Source of the DNA: Osmia lignaria lignaria
Taxonomy: Eukaryota; Arthropoda; Insecta; Hymenoptera; Megachilidae
Assembly: GCF_051020975.1 (NCBI RefSeq)
Contig: NC_135045.1
Coordinates: forward strand, 5,520,501-5,584,500
Direction: 5' to 3'
DNA length: 64,000 bases
Positions within the stretch are counted from its first letter, which is position 1; each line of letters opens with the position of its first letter. Shown one piece after another: positions 10,601-21,899 of the stretch. The notes under the pieces were generated by a model. The model was not told where the DNA came from. It saw only the letters and a program-made list of their open reading frames with translations, and ran no database searches. Position numbers and translations under genes: made by a program.

Positions 10601-11245
10601 ATATTGTGTCTATTATTATTAGTTAATTAGTACATTAATTCTCTTAAACGCAAACAAGTTTCTAAAAAAAAGCATTGTAGCCTTTCCGATTGGTATTATC
10701 TTGAAAAATAAAAATTTATTGTCTTTTTCCATTTTTGTAGTTATAATCCATGGTTCCATTCATATTTTTCTTCATCACGAATATTGCGTTTTCTCTGTAA
10801 TTTCAATCCTTCTTTTTCATCCCCTATAAAGTCTCACTTGCCGAAATGAATTTTTGAACGGGCGAAACAGAAAGGTTTTGCGTTTAATTTGAATATACGT
10901 GTGAAATTCGTAATAATTGATAGGCAAACCGAAGGTTGTTTGCATTTTTTAATTTTCCATAAAGGAAAAATGCATAAGCTGATTGTCCTTTTACGTGTAC
11001 GTTGCTCGACGCTGGAAAAGGAACAATAGAATAAGCAATACCATAGCCAGGAATTGTAAGAAAGAAAATGAAAGCCAGAGAAAGGTACAGCAACGACGGT
11101 GAGACCAGTCTGATTACAATAGATTCTTTTTGTCTAACGAACACTGTTAAATTATACCCTTTTTCGATAAGTAATTTTAGTTCTACAATTTCTTAACAAA
11201 TGTACCGTTTCAGAATAATGAATTATTCATCCTATAGATAATGTC
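10600..11245. other. Non-coding stretch
   Basis: No gene seen. An 86-codon minus frame at 10884-11144 has no recognisable motif and I treat it as chance. Confidence 0.5.
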
Positions 11246-11250
11246 GTTAT

Positions 11251-11495
11251 AAGGACCGGGTTAAAATTTCTGTGACGGGGGCACCAAACTTTTGAGACAC
11301 CTTTTAATTGATAAACTTGGTTAAAAAATTGCAATTTATTTGAAATAAAATGTGATTTAATCACAAAGAAAAAGAGGAACAGTAAAAAAGAAATTTCATT
11401 CCTTAGAAGGGGAGGTTTAGAAAGGGGGCTCTTGGAAAGTGAGGCCCGGGGTTGTAGCCTCCTTTAGACTTCCCCTTGATCCTGAGCTAGTCGTT
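11251..11495 (+). repeat. Dispersed repeat, copy 1 of 2 (GGGTTGTAGCC family)
   Basis: It shares with 62611-62830, in the same order and orientation, AGGACCG.xTTAAAATTTCTG, then AACTTGGTTxAAAAA, then GAAAGTGAGGCCCGGGGTTG and TAGCC(T/C)CC(T/C)TTAxACxTCCCCT. The GC-rich right half is the best conserved. It has no coding content. The class is unknown to me. Confidence 0.7.
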
Positions 11496-11499
11496 AACC

Positions 11500-13330
11500 C
11501 ACAAAGAAAATTTGGCAACTGAAAAATTTGAAAAAATTTGAAATTTTTTAAAGGTAATAAAAAGTACGATTTATAAAAATTGTAACTTTCTATATGATTG
11601 TGGATATTTTCGAAGTCATATAATTTCTAATGGCTCATACTGTGATAAAGAATAATATTTCTTTTAAATAAGGAAAGAAAAATAATCAAAATGTTATATA
11701 ATTGATATATCAAAAATTATCACTGTTGGAATTGAAATGGCGATACTATTTATGAAACGATTTAATAAGTTTTACAATAAAAAGAATCTTTAAGGTGTTC
11801 TTTTTTAGTCAATTCAAATTTATATGAGGAATAGATACGCAACATAATGGATTGTACGAAATAGTCTTGTAATTAAAAATGGTTCTTAAAGTTAATTAAA
11901 CACGGAAACTTCATTAAGTTAGGAAGGGTGCGGGAAGAAAGTTAGAGAAGAATTATTTTCCGGGTTAATTGCATACGTCACACGTGTTCCTTTCATTTAG
12001 ACGGGCATTTGTTACCTCTTTGTTCTTTTGTCGCGTGACAATGATTTTCCTTTTTTTCTTCTTTTTTCTTTGGTATAATTTCGCATACTTTGAAACACTT
12101 AATATACGCACAATTAGTCAGGATATAGTCATTCATGTAATTTTTACATGGAATTGTTAAGCTCTACTAAAATGCTCTATTGAAAAAGAATTGTTTTTGT
12201 CGTCCATCATTTTCATTTTATTACTGTCGATACAATTATATAGAGTGATCAGAGGACCTTCTCAAACTCAGTAAACACTGATGTTCTATCTGTTTAATTG
12301 TCTGTTTAATGTCAGCTGCAATAATTGAACAAGAAATAGCTCGCGTGTTTCTCTAAACTCTAATGTTGTAGAAACTTCGGTAGTAGTCTTCTCGGGTACT
12401 ATATATTTCGGTCATTTAACAGTTCATGAACGAGTAATTTGTGTAGCCAACCACGATCGATTAAAAGTAAGTGGAATTAATTTTCAAGAAAAATTAATTT
12501 CGCTCGAGAAAACAAAATTTCATTTCACAGTTTCAGAAAAAGAGTTAAGCATATTTTTAAAAATTTCTCTGCTAAAATGTTGAAAAATTTTCATAAAATA
12601 AATTTTGCTAGTATTAAAAATATAGGGAAATTGGAATTTTTAATTTCATTCGTGTTATTTTATTAAATGACATTACTGTCTTTAAGTACGTATAATAGAA
12701 GCAATTGTAAGTTTTTGTAACGCTTTAGGTAATTACATTATCCAACAGTTGTGCCTGAAACAATGAAAATCTGTTACGTTCTTTCTTGCCCTTTTTTCAA
12801 ATATTCTGTACACGCAATACTACGCATTACGAATGAAATACTGTACGTGTATAAATTTTTATGGAAATTATTCAACATTTCAGCAGAGAAATTTAATCCT
12901 TGAAATATGTAACAAATCTCGATGGTTATGTTAAATATTATAAAACTGTATGTAATTATATTCAGTTCTACTTATGTTCAATAAATTCAGTTTTCAAATC
13001 AGAAAATGAGAAATAATAACAAAAATAATGGATCTGTTCTGAAACATACTTATTTGAATATATTCGCGTATAAATAATAAATGTTTACATTTCGATCAGG
13101 AAAAACATTGCAAATTCAGCATCCCAGTGGGCTTGTTCTCTTTTGCTTGATGTAATTCAACATTTCCATTATACTGTTAAATATTCATATTTATTTATGC
13201 CAATTGAAACTAGGAAAAACAGGAAAAATTGTGAAAATCCAGATACAAATGAAAATCACTTCTTCGGTATTAATCTTGAAGGCATAAGTGAAAACATTCG
13301 TTAAACGAGAAAAGGAATGTATTTTCAATG
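11500..13330. other. AT-rich stretch without a gene
   Basis: No gene, RNA or element end recognised. Open frames are short and low in complexity. Confidence 0.5.
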
Positions 13331-13559
13331 TTTCTCAACCAACCCCCCTCCTTGGTGTTGCTAGGGTTAAATGGCGAAGTTTACGAAGAGTTATGCTGTT
13401 TTGCCTTACAAGCTGAAATATATCAATGGAACGAAGGCTTCCTGCAAACAGTGCCGTTCGATATTCGATCGAGGCTCGCGATACTATTGGTTGACTTTTG
13501 CTAGTTGGCTGATATTCGTCTGTAATGCATTTCGCTCGCACAATCTCGGCTAGGCAGGA

Positions 13560-13965
13560 TAGCATGCAACTTAAGGTGGTAGCTATAAACTAGTCAAGCG
13601 AGCCTATAGTCGGCGAGGCTGCTAAGGCGTCTGCGTTATAATATATTACGCGCCCCACCGGCATCGTTGAGGCAAGGGTTGGAAGGACAGGGGAGGATAG
13701 GTGGATAGGAAGAGGTGGTTTCGTCGCCTAAAGGGAGCCGCGGTGTGCCACACTACTACAGATAACATCGCATTGTCACAGAACGGCGCGAGAATATATC
13801 ACGGCCTGGCACCATCGAGTGTATCTTTGCTGGACGATTTTACGTTCGAGGTCCCACAAACAAGAAACCGATAACCAAACGTTCCGGAAAGGAAAGACTC
13901 GTTACTGTCGTGCTCGTTCGTTATGCGATACGAAATTAGACTATAAACGATTTCATTGACGCCTG
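13560..13965. other. GC island, unassigned
   Basis: G+C and CpG rise sharply, with G-rich runs around 13660-13740, between AT-rich flanks. No frame here resembles a known protein. TATAATATATTACGC at 13637-13651 precedes the G-rich part. A promoter with a 5' untranslated exon is possible. Conserved regulatory DNA is the alternative. Confidence 0.3.
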
Positions 13966-14167
13966 ATTGATTTCTCTGATCGCGATTTGAAGTTGAAGTG
14001 AAAAATTAATCCTAGGGTGTGCCATTTTGACTGCAGTGTTCAAGTTTAATTAAAACTAACCTAGTTATTGATTATCTCTCAAAAATCTATTTAATATCTT
14101 TGATATTTCTCTTCCTTTATGAAACGAAAATTTTAGATATTAAAGAGTTTTTGCTTAACTTCCTCGA

Positions 14168-14375
14168 TTAATCCTTAAATGACGGACCATGGAGAGAACC
14201 AGAATTTGTATTTAGTTTTGTATTTCATATTATTATCAGTTTCTTGCAATATATGAAACCCTTCCATTAAAAAATTATAGATTTAATTATACATTAATAC
14301 CATTGGATACGTTTTGTAAGATGAGATTTTGTAAGATAGCTCCCATTTTGTAGATTTGGTCTTATTTGACTTTTA
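14168..14375 (+). repeat. Copy C of TTAA/GGCGGACC repeat family
   Basis: It begins TTAATCCTTAAATGACGGAC, then CATGGAGAGAACC. It shares with the 29.9-kb copy GTATTTCATAT, a run near ATATGAAAC, and an AAAAAATxATAGATTTAA segment. This gives about 200 bases of homology. Confidence 0.65.
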
Positions 14376-14739
14376 ATAGTACATTTCTCAATATTAACAA
14401 AAATTTTCAAGATATTTCGATTTACTTTCAAATTGAAAATAGCAGATAAATAAATAAACGAAGGACGAAACAAAAATCAACATACATTTCAACAAAAGCA
14501 CCATAATAATTTTTATATTATAAAATGGAAAAATCTAAAATCCGCAGTTTAGCGTTAAAGTAATAGAACGTGATTATGATATTACTGTATACTATAATAA
14601 GTTTATACTTGAAACACAGAGAAAATGTTACGCAACACACGTTACTTAATCGCACGTCTAATTTCGCAAACGAGCACAGTTGAGATTCAAATAATTTTGA
14701 TGAAGAAGAGATAAAACGTTGCTATCAACGAGAGACTTT

Positions 14740-15045
14740 CTTAGACCCTTGGGGCAACGGTTAAATTATTATACAAGGAACCAGGTTGTTCAGTTCGCGG
14801 AGAATACCGTAATTGGGGAGAATTTGCCCTGAACCGTGTAGAACGCCGCGGTACTACCCCCCTTCTCACCCCTTTTATCTCCCCATCCACGATTGTTATT
14901 CCCTCATTTACAAGCCCCACGGCTATACACGTTACTCGCCAACGCTGCTTCTGCACCTTCAGCTTTGCAAGGCGTCAATGACGCTACTGTATAATTTATT
15001 TATGCACTACGGTTTGACAGTAGTATTATTACGTATAACTTAATG
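14740..15045. other. Small GC-rich segment, unassigned
   Basis: Two overlapping frames, one per strand (14741-14956 minus, 14813-15043 plus), are open here because GC is higher. Neither shows a family motif. Confidence 0.25.
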
Positions 15046-15049
15046 GCCT

Positions 15050-15840
15050 TACTTCCTGTCACACAACTATACTTACGTAATGAAATTATTATAATCCGTA
15101 CCTTGTTATCGATTGTATAGGGTTGCCTATTAACTTGATAAAATATAACTTTCTTTGAAAATCTTTTCACATTCCGTTCTCGAACTTTATTATTAATAGT
15201 TGAAGTATTTTAAATGCCATCTCTTCAAAATGATTTTTCACTGATATACAAAGATATGTGCATGAAATATTTATTATTCAAAATGTTGGCCTCGAGGGGA
15301 AAAAAGATGATTTTTAAAATTTATAAATAATTTCTCTAACCACAAGTTGAATTTGTAAGATTATGGATAATAACCAAGAAGTCGGTATTTTCATCCCCCT
15401 AATTAACAAAATAAGACTGAAGACTATTTTAAAACTATAATTATTATAAAATAACTTAAGGTTTTCTAAATCGCTGTTAAATAGAAGCGTACTGAAACTT
15501 TTCACTGTAGCATTAATTACGTAGTTGAACTCTGACGAAAATGGGCAACACTTGTTTTGAAATATTATAAACATTACAACAAGTACTTCACAAAAGTTTT
15601 CATAGACGTTATTACCGTGTATAGCTCAGAAACTTTTATGGCCGAAAATTATCACTACCCCTTTTATTAGCATTAGCAGAGAATACTCGTTTACTATAAT
15701 CATATAAACCATTGTGTAAGTGATTGGTGTAGTATTAAAATGAATTGTTGGTAGAGTGGGATTGTGCCTTAATAGAAGACTCAATCTTATGTAATAATTC
15801 CAATGTAGTAGAGGAGTTAGTATACTCTATTACTTATTCT
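15050..15840. other. AT-rich stretch without a gene
   Basis: Nothing recognised. An 86-codon minus frame at 15314-15574 is low in complexity. Confidence 0.5.
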
Positions 15841-15879
15841 ACTAATGTAAACTAGGCCTAAGGCTATTTAGCAGGTGTC

Positions 15880-16070
15880 TTAAGCCAGGTACATACTGGT
15901 ATAATAAATGGGTTAGGTACTTGTACCACTAACTTGCAAGGCAGCTACTAACCCAGTGTAAACTGAATGGGAAAGTACATACTTGTACGAGTACTGACAT
16001 CAGGTTAGGAAAATGAATACATATCTCATCAGGCCATTTGCTAACCTATTAACCGTCCTCTATTACTCAA
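15880..16070 (+). repeat. Dispersed repeat, copy 1 of 2 (CTACTAACCCAGTGTAAAC family)
   Basis: The core GCAAGGCAGCTACTAACCCA at 15938 onward, continuing GTGTAAAC and GGGAAAG, recurs on the minus strand at 25561-25760, together with matching outer parts (TAAGCC...ACTGG before it, CTAACC..TTAACCGTC after it). Two copies in opposite orientation about 9.7 kb apart suggest a mobile non-autonomous element. Its class is not recognised. Confidence 0.7.
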
Positions 16071-16145
16071 AATTTTTTCCCTGTGGACAACTAATCTTTT
16101 AGCAAGCTCAAAGGCTTTCAAGTAACATTTTACAGCACATGGTCA

Positions 16146-16265
16146 TTAACACGTTCACTGCCTCGCTAAAAATGGACATGTGTAATTAGAAACGTTGGAG
16201 CTCTAATTCTTAAGCACACGAATAGTTAATTTTCAAATTTAAGCTCTCAGTCTTCTATCTTGAAT
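16146..16265 (+). repeat. TTAACACGTT repeat family, copy 1
   Basis: It begins TTAACACGTTCACTGCC, then TAAAAATGGACAT, and further in AATAGTTAATTTTCAAATTT. It matches 35517-35660 over about 110 bases, including the GAGCTCTA/GAAGCTCTA block. The TTAA start suggests insertion at TTAA, as piggyBac-type elements do. Confidence 0.6.
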
Positions 16266-16269
16266 TCTG

Positions 16270-16860
16270 TACCTGAGGAACAGAATAATTTAAGTCGGTT
16301 GTGCAAAAGTTTCCATCGTTTTTTTGCCAAATTTTTCGATTAACATTTTGCAAGTCTTACAATATTTTCTAATCAAAATAATTCCTGTTACTATCTATCA
16401 CCTTCTGCTACCGATCAAAGAAACCCTGGATACCTTTATAAAAGGGAATAGGAATAACTTACGTTTGAAATAACTAAAAGGTATTAATATCGAGGTTTGT
16501 AGAATCAAAAGCATTTACGAATGTAAGTAAATCTTTGAATTCAAAGTATCATCGAGCTCGTGTTACAATTGTTAGCGATTACTGCTTTATAGGGACATTG
16601 AGAAGTCATAAACGTAGAAGAGGGGTGGCCAGGGTGAATGAGGAGACCCTAAACGGTTCATCGCGCTGAATAACGAGGGTTTGGAAGACGAGAATTTAAC
16701 GAAGGGTTGGTAACCGAGCGTAAAAGACATCTATCTTATGTAGTTGAAAGGACGAATGATATTCAATTGGTAGAAAACAGTATTTTAATAAATACATTAA
16801 TCTGATTTTATTCAAATATTCCAAATATTCATAATCTATGCAAATATATTAATTTCCTTT
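16270..16860. other. Non-coding stretch
   Basis: No gene recognised. A GC-richer patch at 16610-16740 has no long frame. Confidence 0.5.
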
Positions 16861-16895
16861 TTAACCGACTTCGAAAAAGGAGGTTACTCCATTTT
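16861..16895 (+). repeat. AACCGACTTCGAAAAAGGAG motif of insect repeats
   Basis: TTTAACCGACTTCGAAAAAGG followed by AGGTTACTCC resembles a sequence that I recall as very common in insect genomes, at or near the ends of mobile elements. Only this short piece is visible, so the element class is open. Confidence 0.3.
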
Positions 16896-16899
16896 TAAA

Positions 16900-17745
16900 C
16901 ATTTTTTTTAATTTAACATTATCATTTATTTTAATCATTTAAATGATTAACGTACGTTTCGAAATAAGTAACATTTATTTGAAACATTTTTTTGTTCTGC
17001 ATAGCTAAAAATATAGAGGTTCACTGTGTCCTCTTTTACCTTTAATTAAAAAAAAGAGTAAAGAATTTATATTTGCTATGATTTTGAAAAAAAGTTAGCT
17101 GTAGTATTTTATTTGGTCCATTCTATATAAAACATGTTCCATGATACTGAAATATTGTCTAAGTTATTACTTTTTTTTCTTTTTTTGTCAAAAGAGTAAT
17201 GAAACCTTTATTTCTCCTGTTCTATAATTTTTGATAGAAATTCCTTACAACATTACTTTTGTATTACTAATTTAAAAATTAAACTGTTTCACCGTCATAT
17301 ACCGCAGGATAACATAATATGGGTCATTAAATTATGTTAAACTATCATACCATTAAAAAGAAAAGATAAGTTGATGGACATTTAATCCTTTCGTCATTAA
17401 ATGCGACTATAGTCGCTTGTCACGAAACTACTATAGCATTCTTGTGCAAAGCGTTTATAGTTTGAAATGAGAGCCATGCAATAGAAATTTTAATTAACAA
17501 ACATAAAAACACCTTTGGAATAAAAGAATTCGCGATACGAATAAACTTTTATCAGCAGAATACAATTACTATATTTATCTTCTGAACAAATAAACCGAAA
17601 TTTTTCCCCTATTCGTCGCATCTGTAAGATGTTGCTTCATCCAATTTATTGTTGACGCAGAAAATATTTACAAAGATCCCGGTGGTGATTCCAAGAAATG
17701 AATACACTGTATTCTTGAATTGTGATATCGAAGGGAATGAAAATG
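16900..17745. other. AT-rich stretch without a gene
   Basis: Nothing recognised except a weak TTAATCCTTTCGTCATTAAA sequence at 17383, which may be a poor relative of the TTAACCCTTTCGCTACGG family. Confidence 0.5.
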
Positions 17746-18260
17746 TGTTTATGTTTGATACCCAAGAAACGGCACGAACCGTTCGAACAAGTTAATACCG
17801 GCAATCAAAGAGTACGCCGTGAACAAAATGGACCGGCGCGGCACGAGGGTAGCCGTAAATAAGGCAAGATCACGAGTCGAGCGGCGAAATAATGGAATGA
17901 AACAATTAGTCGTTCGGAACAACGAGGTTTCAATCAGAAGTCGAGAAGCAGGGGGATAAAAGTTATCTATGCAAGCAGAGAAAAGGGTGGCGGTGAGCGT
18001 GTGAACGACTCGGTCGAAACTGTCGGCGCACGCAACCGTCACGAGGCGACCTCGCACTTGGTGGTACAAATGACTCTTCCTATTCGCATACTGCGCCACG
18101 GCTGCCACCCGCCCTTATTCTCTCTACCCCTTAACTCGCTACACCCTCGAACCGGGACTTCCTCTTTCCCACTGCCCCCCCCGGTTCGAAAGAAGAAACG
18201 TGTTTAGACCACATGGAACCATCGACGATCTTCCCAGCAGGGGTGGGATCGAGCACGAAT
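17745..18260. other. GC island, unassigned
   Basis: High GC and CpG. A 119-codon frame (17749-18108 minus) and a 68-codon frame (18001-18207 plus) overlap on opposite strands, as composition alone would produce. A C-run near 18175-18183 adds low complexity. Promoter or conserved regulatory DNA is possible. No protein family is recognised. Confidence 0.3.
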
Positions 18261-18390
18261 CTAAGTCGATTCAAACACCCAAGTCTCAATTTAGAAGATC
18301 CGAATGCTACTTGGGAAAATTGTTATTGCCTTACGAAGTATTCAATTCGAACGAAATCGTTTTGAATCTTAAGATAAGTACTTGATTAAT

Positions 18391-18960
18391 TTAAAGGTGC
18401 AAGTAATCTGATGGTTACCGAGCCTCTGATGGCTAAGTCATCAGAAGCCTGACACAATTTGATGACAGAAAAGTGTTGTAAAATGTCACTTATGATACAT
18501 CAATTTGAAGCTTAAAGTGTGTTGAAAATGACTGTACAAAGGATTCATTAATGTTTTGAATATAGAATAGTAGATTATCAATTGTAGTAAACAATGGTCA
18601 ATTCCAAACCCTATACAGTCTTTCACTATTTACTGATATAAAACTATCATAAAGCAGCATTTACAATGTATAAAGAAGCTAAAGTTTGTTACAAATGACC
18701 CATATAAACTTGTCATTACTGTTCTCAATATAAAACTGTTAATTATTAGATAATCTCATTGTGTATTATACACGATAACTCTTTAACAATTAGGTAGTTG
18801 ATTGCAAAAACTTTTATGAAAAATTGATGTAATCATTTTAAATATATTTTAAGCTTCAATATTTTAACCAATTAACTATGGTTTTGATGTAGTTTTATGT
18901 CACTAAATGATGTCAGAGTTTCCATGTTCCAAATCAGCCACTTAATATGCAACAACCTAA
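18391..18960. mobile_element. About 570-bp miniature element with long inverted ends
   Basis: The right end (about 18880-18960) reads toward TTAATATGCAACAACCTAA. The left part (about 18455-18510) is the inverted counterpart of a sequence seen in the copies at 53029-53126 and 54665-54763 (GTTGTAAAATGTCACTTATG against the reversed ACTACAAAATGGTACTTATG). The inverted ends are therefore near 100 bases long. TA follows the right end (18961-18962), as expected for Tc1/mariner-type insertion. The exact left boundary is less clear, and I place it at TTAAAGG. It has no coding capacity. It abuts the transposase remnant at 18964-19190 and seems to have landed in it. Confidence 0.55.
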
Positions 18961-18963
18961 TAC

Positions 18964-19190
18964 ATGTTTTTCGAATGCAATTCATCCAATTGAGGTGGCG
19001 GAAAGTTCTCAATCATGGTATGCTGGTGGTTACCAATTACCTACAATGACACTATTACCCGAGGTACATTTGGAAAAATAAGGTTCAATCACAGTCCCTG
19101 CCCAAATTCCACACCACACTGTCACTCTGCGAGAATGTAATGGTCGCTGACGAATTAATTGTGGATTTTCGGACAGTAAGCGATAAATTG
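18964..19190 (-). pseudogene. DDE-domain fragment of a Tc1/mariner-superfamily transposase
   Basis: On the minus strand the translation reads RRVTVWCGIWAGTVIEPYFS, then GNSVIVGN, a frameshift and stop, then MIENFPPPQLDELHSKNM. This follows the well-known insect pattern VTVWCGIWAGxIIGPYFFxxxxGNxVTVNGxRYxxMIxxFxxPELxxxxxxNMWFQQDGA, the core of the DDE_3-type domain. The part after NM, with the second catalytic Asp, is absent because the miniature element at 18391-18960 begins there. Stops confirm that it is dead. It may belong to the same family as the derivative at 20.69-21.22 kb on the same strand. Confidence 0.75.
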
Positions 19191-19612
19191 TGCGTTGGGA
19201 AGGTGTATTGATTCTACCAAGAATTAAAGCAATTTTCTCATGATTAATATAAACGAATGTTGATTTTCTTAAAAGAAGTTGTGAAATTAATGAATAATAT
19301 TAACGAATAATTATATCTATAACAGGAATTAAAATAAAAAACAATTAACTGCAATATGTATGCTTCAATACTCTTCAATTTTTCAATTTCAATAGTAATA
19401 GGACAATATTCAAAAGTATTTCTCAAGTCATTTTAAACTTCTTCTCCGCTAGTTTTTATACTTTTGACCCAATTTCTTTTTAGTTTCCGTTCAATGCAGC
19501 TTTCCAGTATTTTCCAGTATGTACTGCTTTTGTGAATCCCTGCGGTTGACGTGGTAACCCTTAGAAAATAGATTATTGGGAAATCTTATTTTTTGTGTTG
19601 AAGAACAATACC

Positions 19613-19628
19613 GACAGCAGCTGCTGTC
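19613..19628. other. Perfect 16-bp palindrome GACAGCAGCTGCTGTC
   Basis: It is a perfect dyad centred on an E-box (CAGCTG). It could be a binding site, but in isolation it carries little weight. Confidence 0.5.
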
Positions 19629-19639
19629 AGTTCGAGTTT

Positions 19640-19865
19640 TATCTTTTTTTTTTGTTACATGTGTACGAAAGCGCATTCCGAAGATCGATCGATAATGCAT
19701 TGAGATTTATGGGCTTAGTTAGTGGTGCTGTCGAATCTTTGCAAGCGTTGGTCAATCTCATGAATCACGATGGATTTGTTTACGAAAGTTACTCGTTGCA
19801 GACGCATGTGCGCCGCAATGCTTTGCCATTTCGTATTTGCACTTCAATAATCTATTGCTAATGTG
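19640..19865. other. Unrecognised open frames on both strands
   Basis: The plus strand is open at 19595-19861 (88 codons) and the minus strand reads well over part of it. It lies between two transposase remnants and may be element interior. No motif is recognised. Confidence 0.15.
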
Positions 19866-20639
19866 ATTCTACTAATGTCATAGACCGTATTAGATTACTG
19901 TTATACTAGGTGTCATACATTTTTTGGATAAATTTTGACAATATGTTTTGCAAGTAAGAATAAGACTAAAATGTCATATTACAAAAAATCCATTAATCGT
20001 TTGTTATAAAATTAAAAGAAAGTTACCTAATCCTTTTTAAAGTATTTAACCCTTTGTTACAAATAATATTCTATGAAACTTTTCTAGTTTTTAAATATTT
20101 GTAATTATAGTAATTTTTTATTGCTTAAAATGACATTTCTTTTCAAAATTAAAAAAGAGTTATAAAATGAAGAGTTAATAATATTGACTTATGTCTATCA
20201 AATCACGTGAATCATTTGCATTTTATAAGATTTGACAATGTTAATAGTTACTGAACTATTTAAAATCATTACAAATAAAAATACATATTTATACAAGATT
20301 CATATAAACATATGCTCTATTTGATATTCATAATTATTATAATATGTATTCGATTTTGATCGGTTCAATTAAATATTGATTATACGAAATTCGTTATTTA
20401 ACCAATCATCATAAATAGATAATGGGTAAATTTTCTGGGTTAGAACGTACTACAGGAAAATAAATAATTCCAAACAAAATTAATCAAATAACGAATTTGA
20501 AATTTCATATAATGAACATATCCTATTTGATCTTAATTATAAAATATAGTGAATTTTGTGTTGTATCGTTTTATATCTGATTACCTTCATAAACAACGCT
20601 AATGACTACCTTGCATTTCAAGGCATCCCGTATCCATCT

Positions 20640-21216
20640 TATCATTGATTTAATTACTCTCTCCATACTTTTTGCTGTTACTCAAAGCTGTTGAAAACCT
20701 TATTTAATTCTATGATGCAGCACTTTAACGTTTTCAACTGGCGTTGTATACACGATGGATTTCAAATACTCACAAGTAAAAATCCAGTAAATTTAACCTC
20801 GAGGAACAAGCCACACACTGGGACCTCCACGTCCAATCCATTTATTTGCATTGCATTCTGCAAGCCCATACATCAAATGCATATCAGTCATTTCCAAATT
20901 AGAATAACTATCCATTATCGCTCTAAACACAGTGTAATACAGAAGTCTGGCACATAATGCTCTTGTTCACAGAAGGAGCGTTATGATAGTGTAAAAATTA
21001 TTTAAATGATTATATGAAAAAAATTCATATTTTACGAATTATTGAAGGAAAAAAAATTGAATAATCTTATAGTTATAAACTATATTTCATAAATGAGGTT
21101 AAATAGAATATGAATTTATATGAAATATTTTTTCGTTGCTTTCAATACATATATGGCGATTCAGTGGTGATTCAATTCCTAAAGTGGGTCGCATATATTA
21201 CAGGACACCCTGTATA
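20640..21216 (-). mobile_element. Non-autonomous Tc1/mariner-superfamily element
   Basis: It contains the deleted transposase at 20685-20915. At 21196-21216 the minus strand begins TATACAGGGTGTCCTGTAAT, the terminus I associate with this group, about 280 bases before the start codon. The other terminus was not found with certainty, so the left boundary is approximate. A downstream patch reads RWIRDALKC, compatible with the extreme C-terminus. Confidence 0.6.
20685..20915 (-). pseudogene. Internally deleted transposase: DUF4817-like N-terminus joined to C-terminus
   Basis: From an ATG at 20915 the minus strand reads MDSYSNLEMTDMHLMYGLAE and CNAN, then KWIGRGGPSVWLVPRG, a stop, and CEYLKSIVYTTPVENVKVLH. 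The first part is the MxDMHxxYG helix-turn-helix start of DUF4817-type insect transposases. The second is their C-terminus (RWIGRGGPVxWPPRSPDLTPLDFxLWGxLKSxVYxTPVENVE). About two thirds of the enzyme, including the DDE core, is missing between CNAN and KWIG. The halves remain in the same frame. Stops show it is not expressed as a full protein. This is a deletion derivative mobilisable only in trans, if at all. Confidence 0.8.
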
Positions 21217-21450
21217 TGCAAGATAATAAATTTGCACGAGATAACTCATGATCTGATTACAGCAGCAGTGAAACTGATACTGAATTGCATTGTGAATAAC
21301 AAGAGAATATTGAAACAGTTTGATCGGTCGCTTGCAATAATATGTCCAAGACTACAGTTTAGTAAACTATCCGCTCCGATTTTAGTAACAATATGTCCAA
21401 TCCTATATAAGTTTCATGAAATAGTAAATGTGTTTATAGTCTCTGACTAA
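21136..21450 (+). other. Unrecognised 104-codon open frame
   Basis: The frame overlaps the element terminus at 21196-21216 and has no motif I recognise. It is probably chance or element-derived. Confidence 0.12.
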
Positions 21451-21609
21451 AAAATTAGGACCATTCATTATTTTTAACGTATTTCTGTTTTTAGTAAAAT
21501 TTAAAGACCTGAACGTAATTTAATAACTATTTTTGTAACTGCAAATAATGTTATTAATATTATAATATTTATTATAATAAAATTATAATGAAATAATATT
21601 ATGTGTAAT

Positions 21610-21652
21610 AACTTCACACGTGTCGAAATCGGTCATTCAATATGCAACAATT
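21610..21652 (+). repeat. Short relic of the GATATGCAACAA end family
   Basis: GTGTCGAAATCGGTCATTCA followed by ATATGCAACAA matches the right-end sequence of the elements at 18.9, 53.1 and 54.7 kb. Only about 40 bases remain. Confidence 0.45.
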
Positions 21653-21899
21653 TTTTGATTATGTTTTTAGTTTGTTTTATATCATATTGCTACATTCTTC
21701 ATTATTATGCATTGTTGTTTTGTCAAGTTATTATATAATTTATCCACAATCCTTGACTGGCTTCACTAAGGCATTCACACAACAGGATCGTCGTCAAATG
21801 CAGGTCGCAGTTTTGTTTGAAGCTCTTATTATAAACTCAGAAGTAAGAAGGAAGTTGTTCCATTCAGCAACGATAGACTAACTTCTTGAAATAATTGTA

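Noticed and set aside
17749..18108. 119-codon minus frame as a gene
   Set aside because: It lies in a GC island where the opposite strand is also open, has no domain signature, and its product is full of unrelated Cys/Phe/Arg stretches.
18140..18195. B-box-like GGTTCGA near the C-run
   Set aside because: No A box and no acceptor stem. The region is low-complexity GC-rich DNA.
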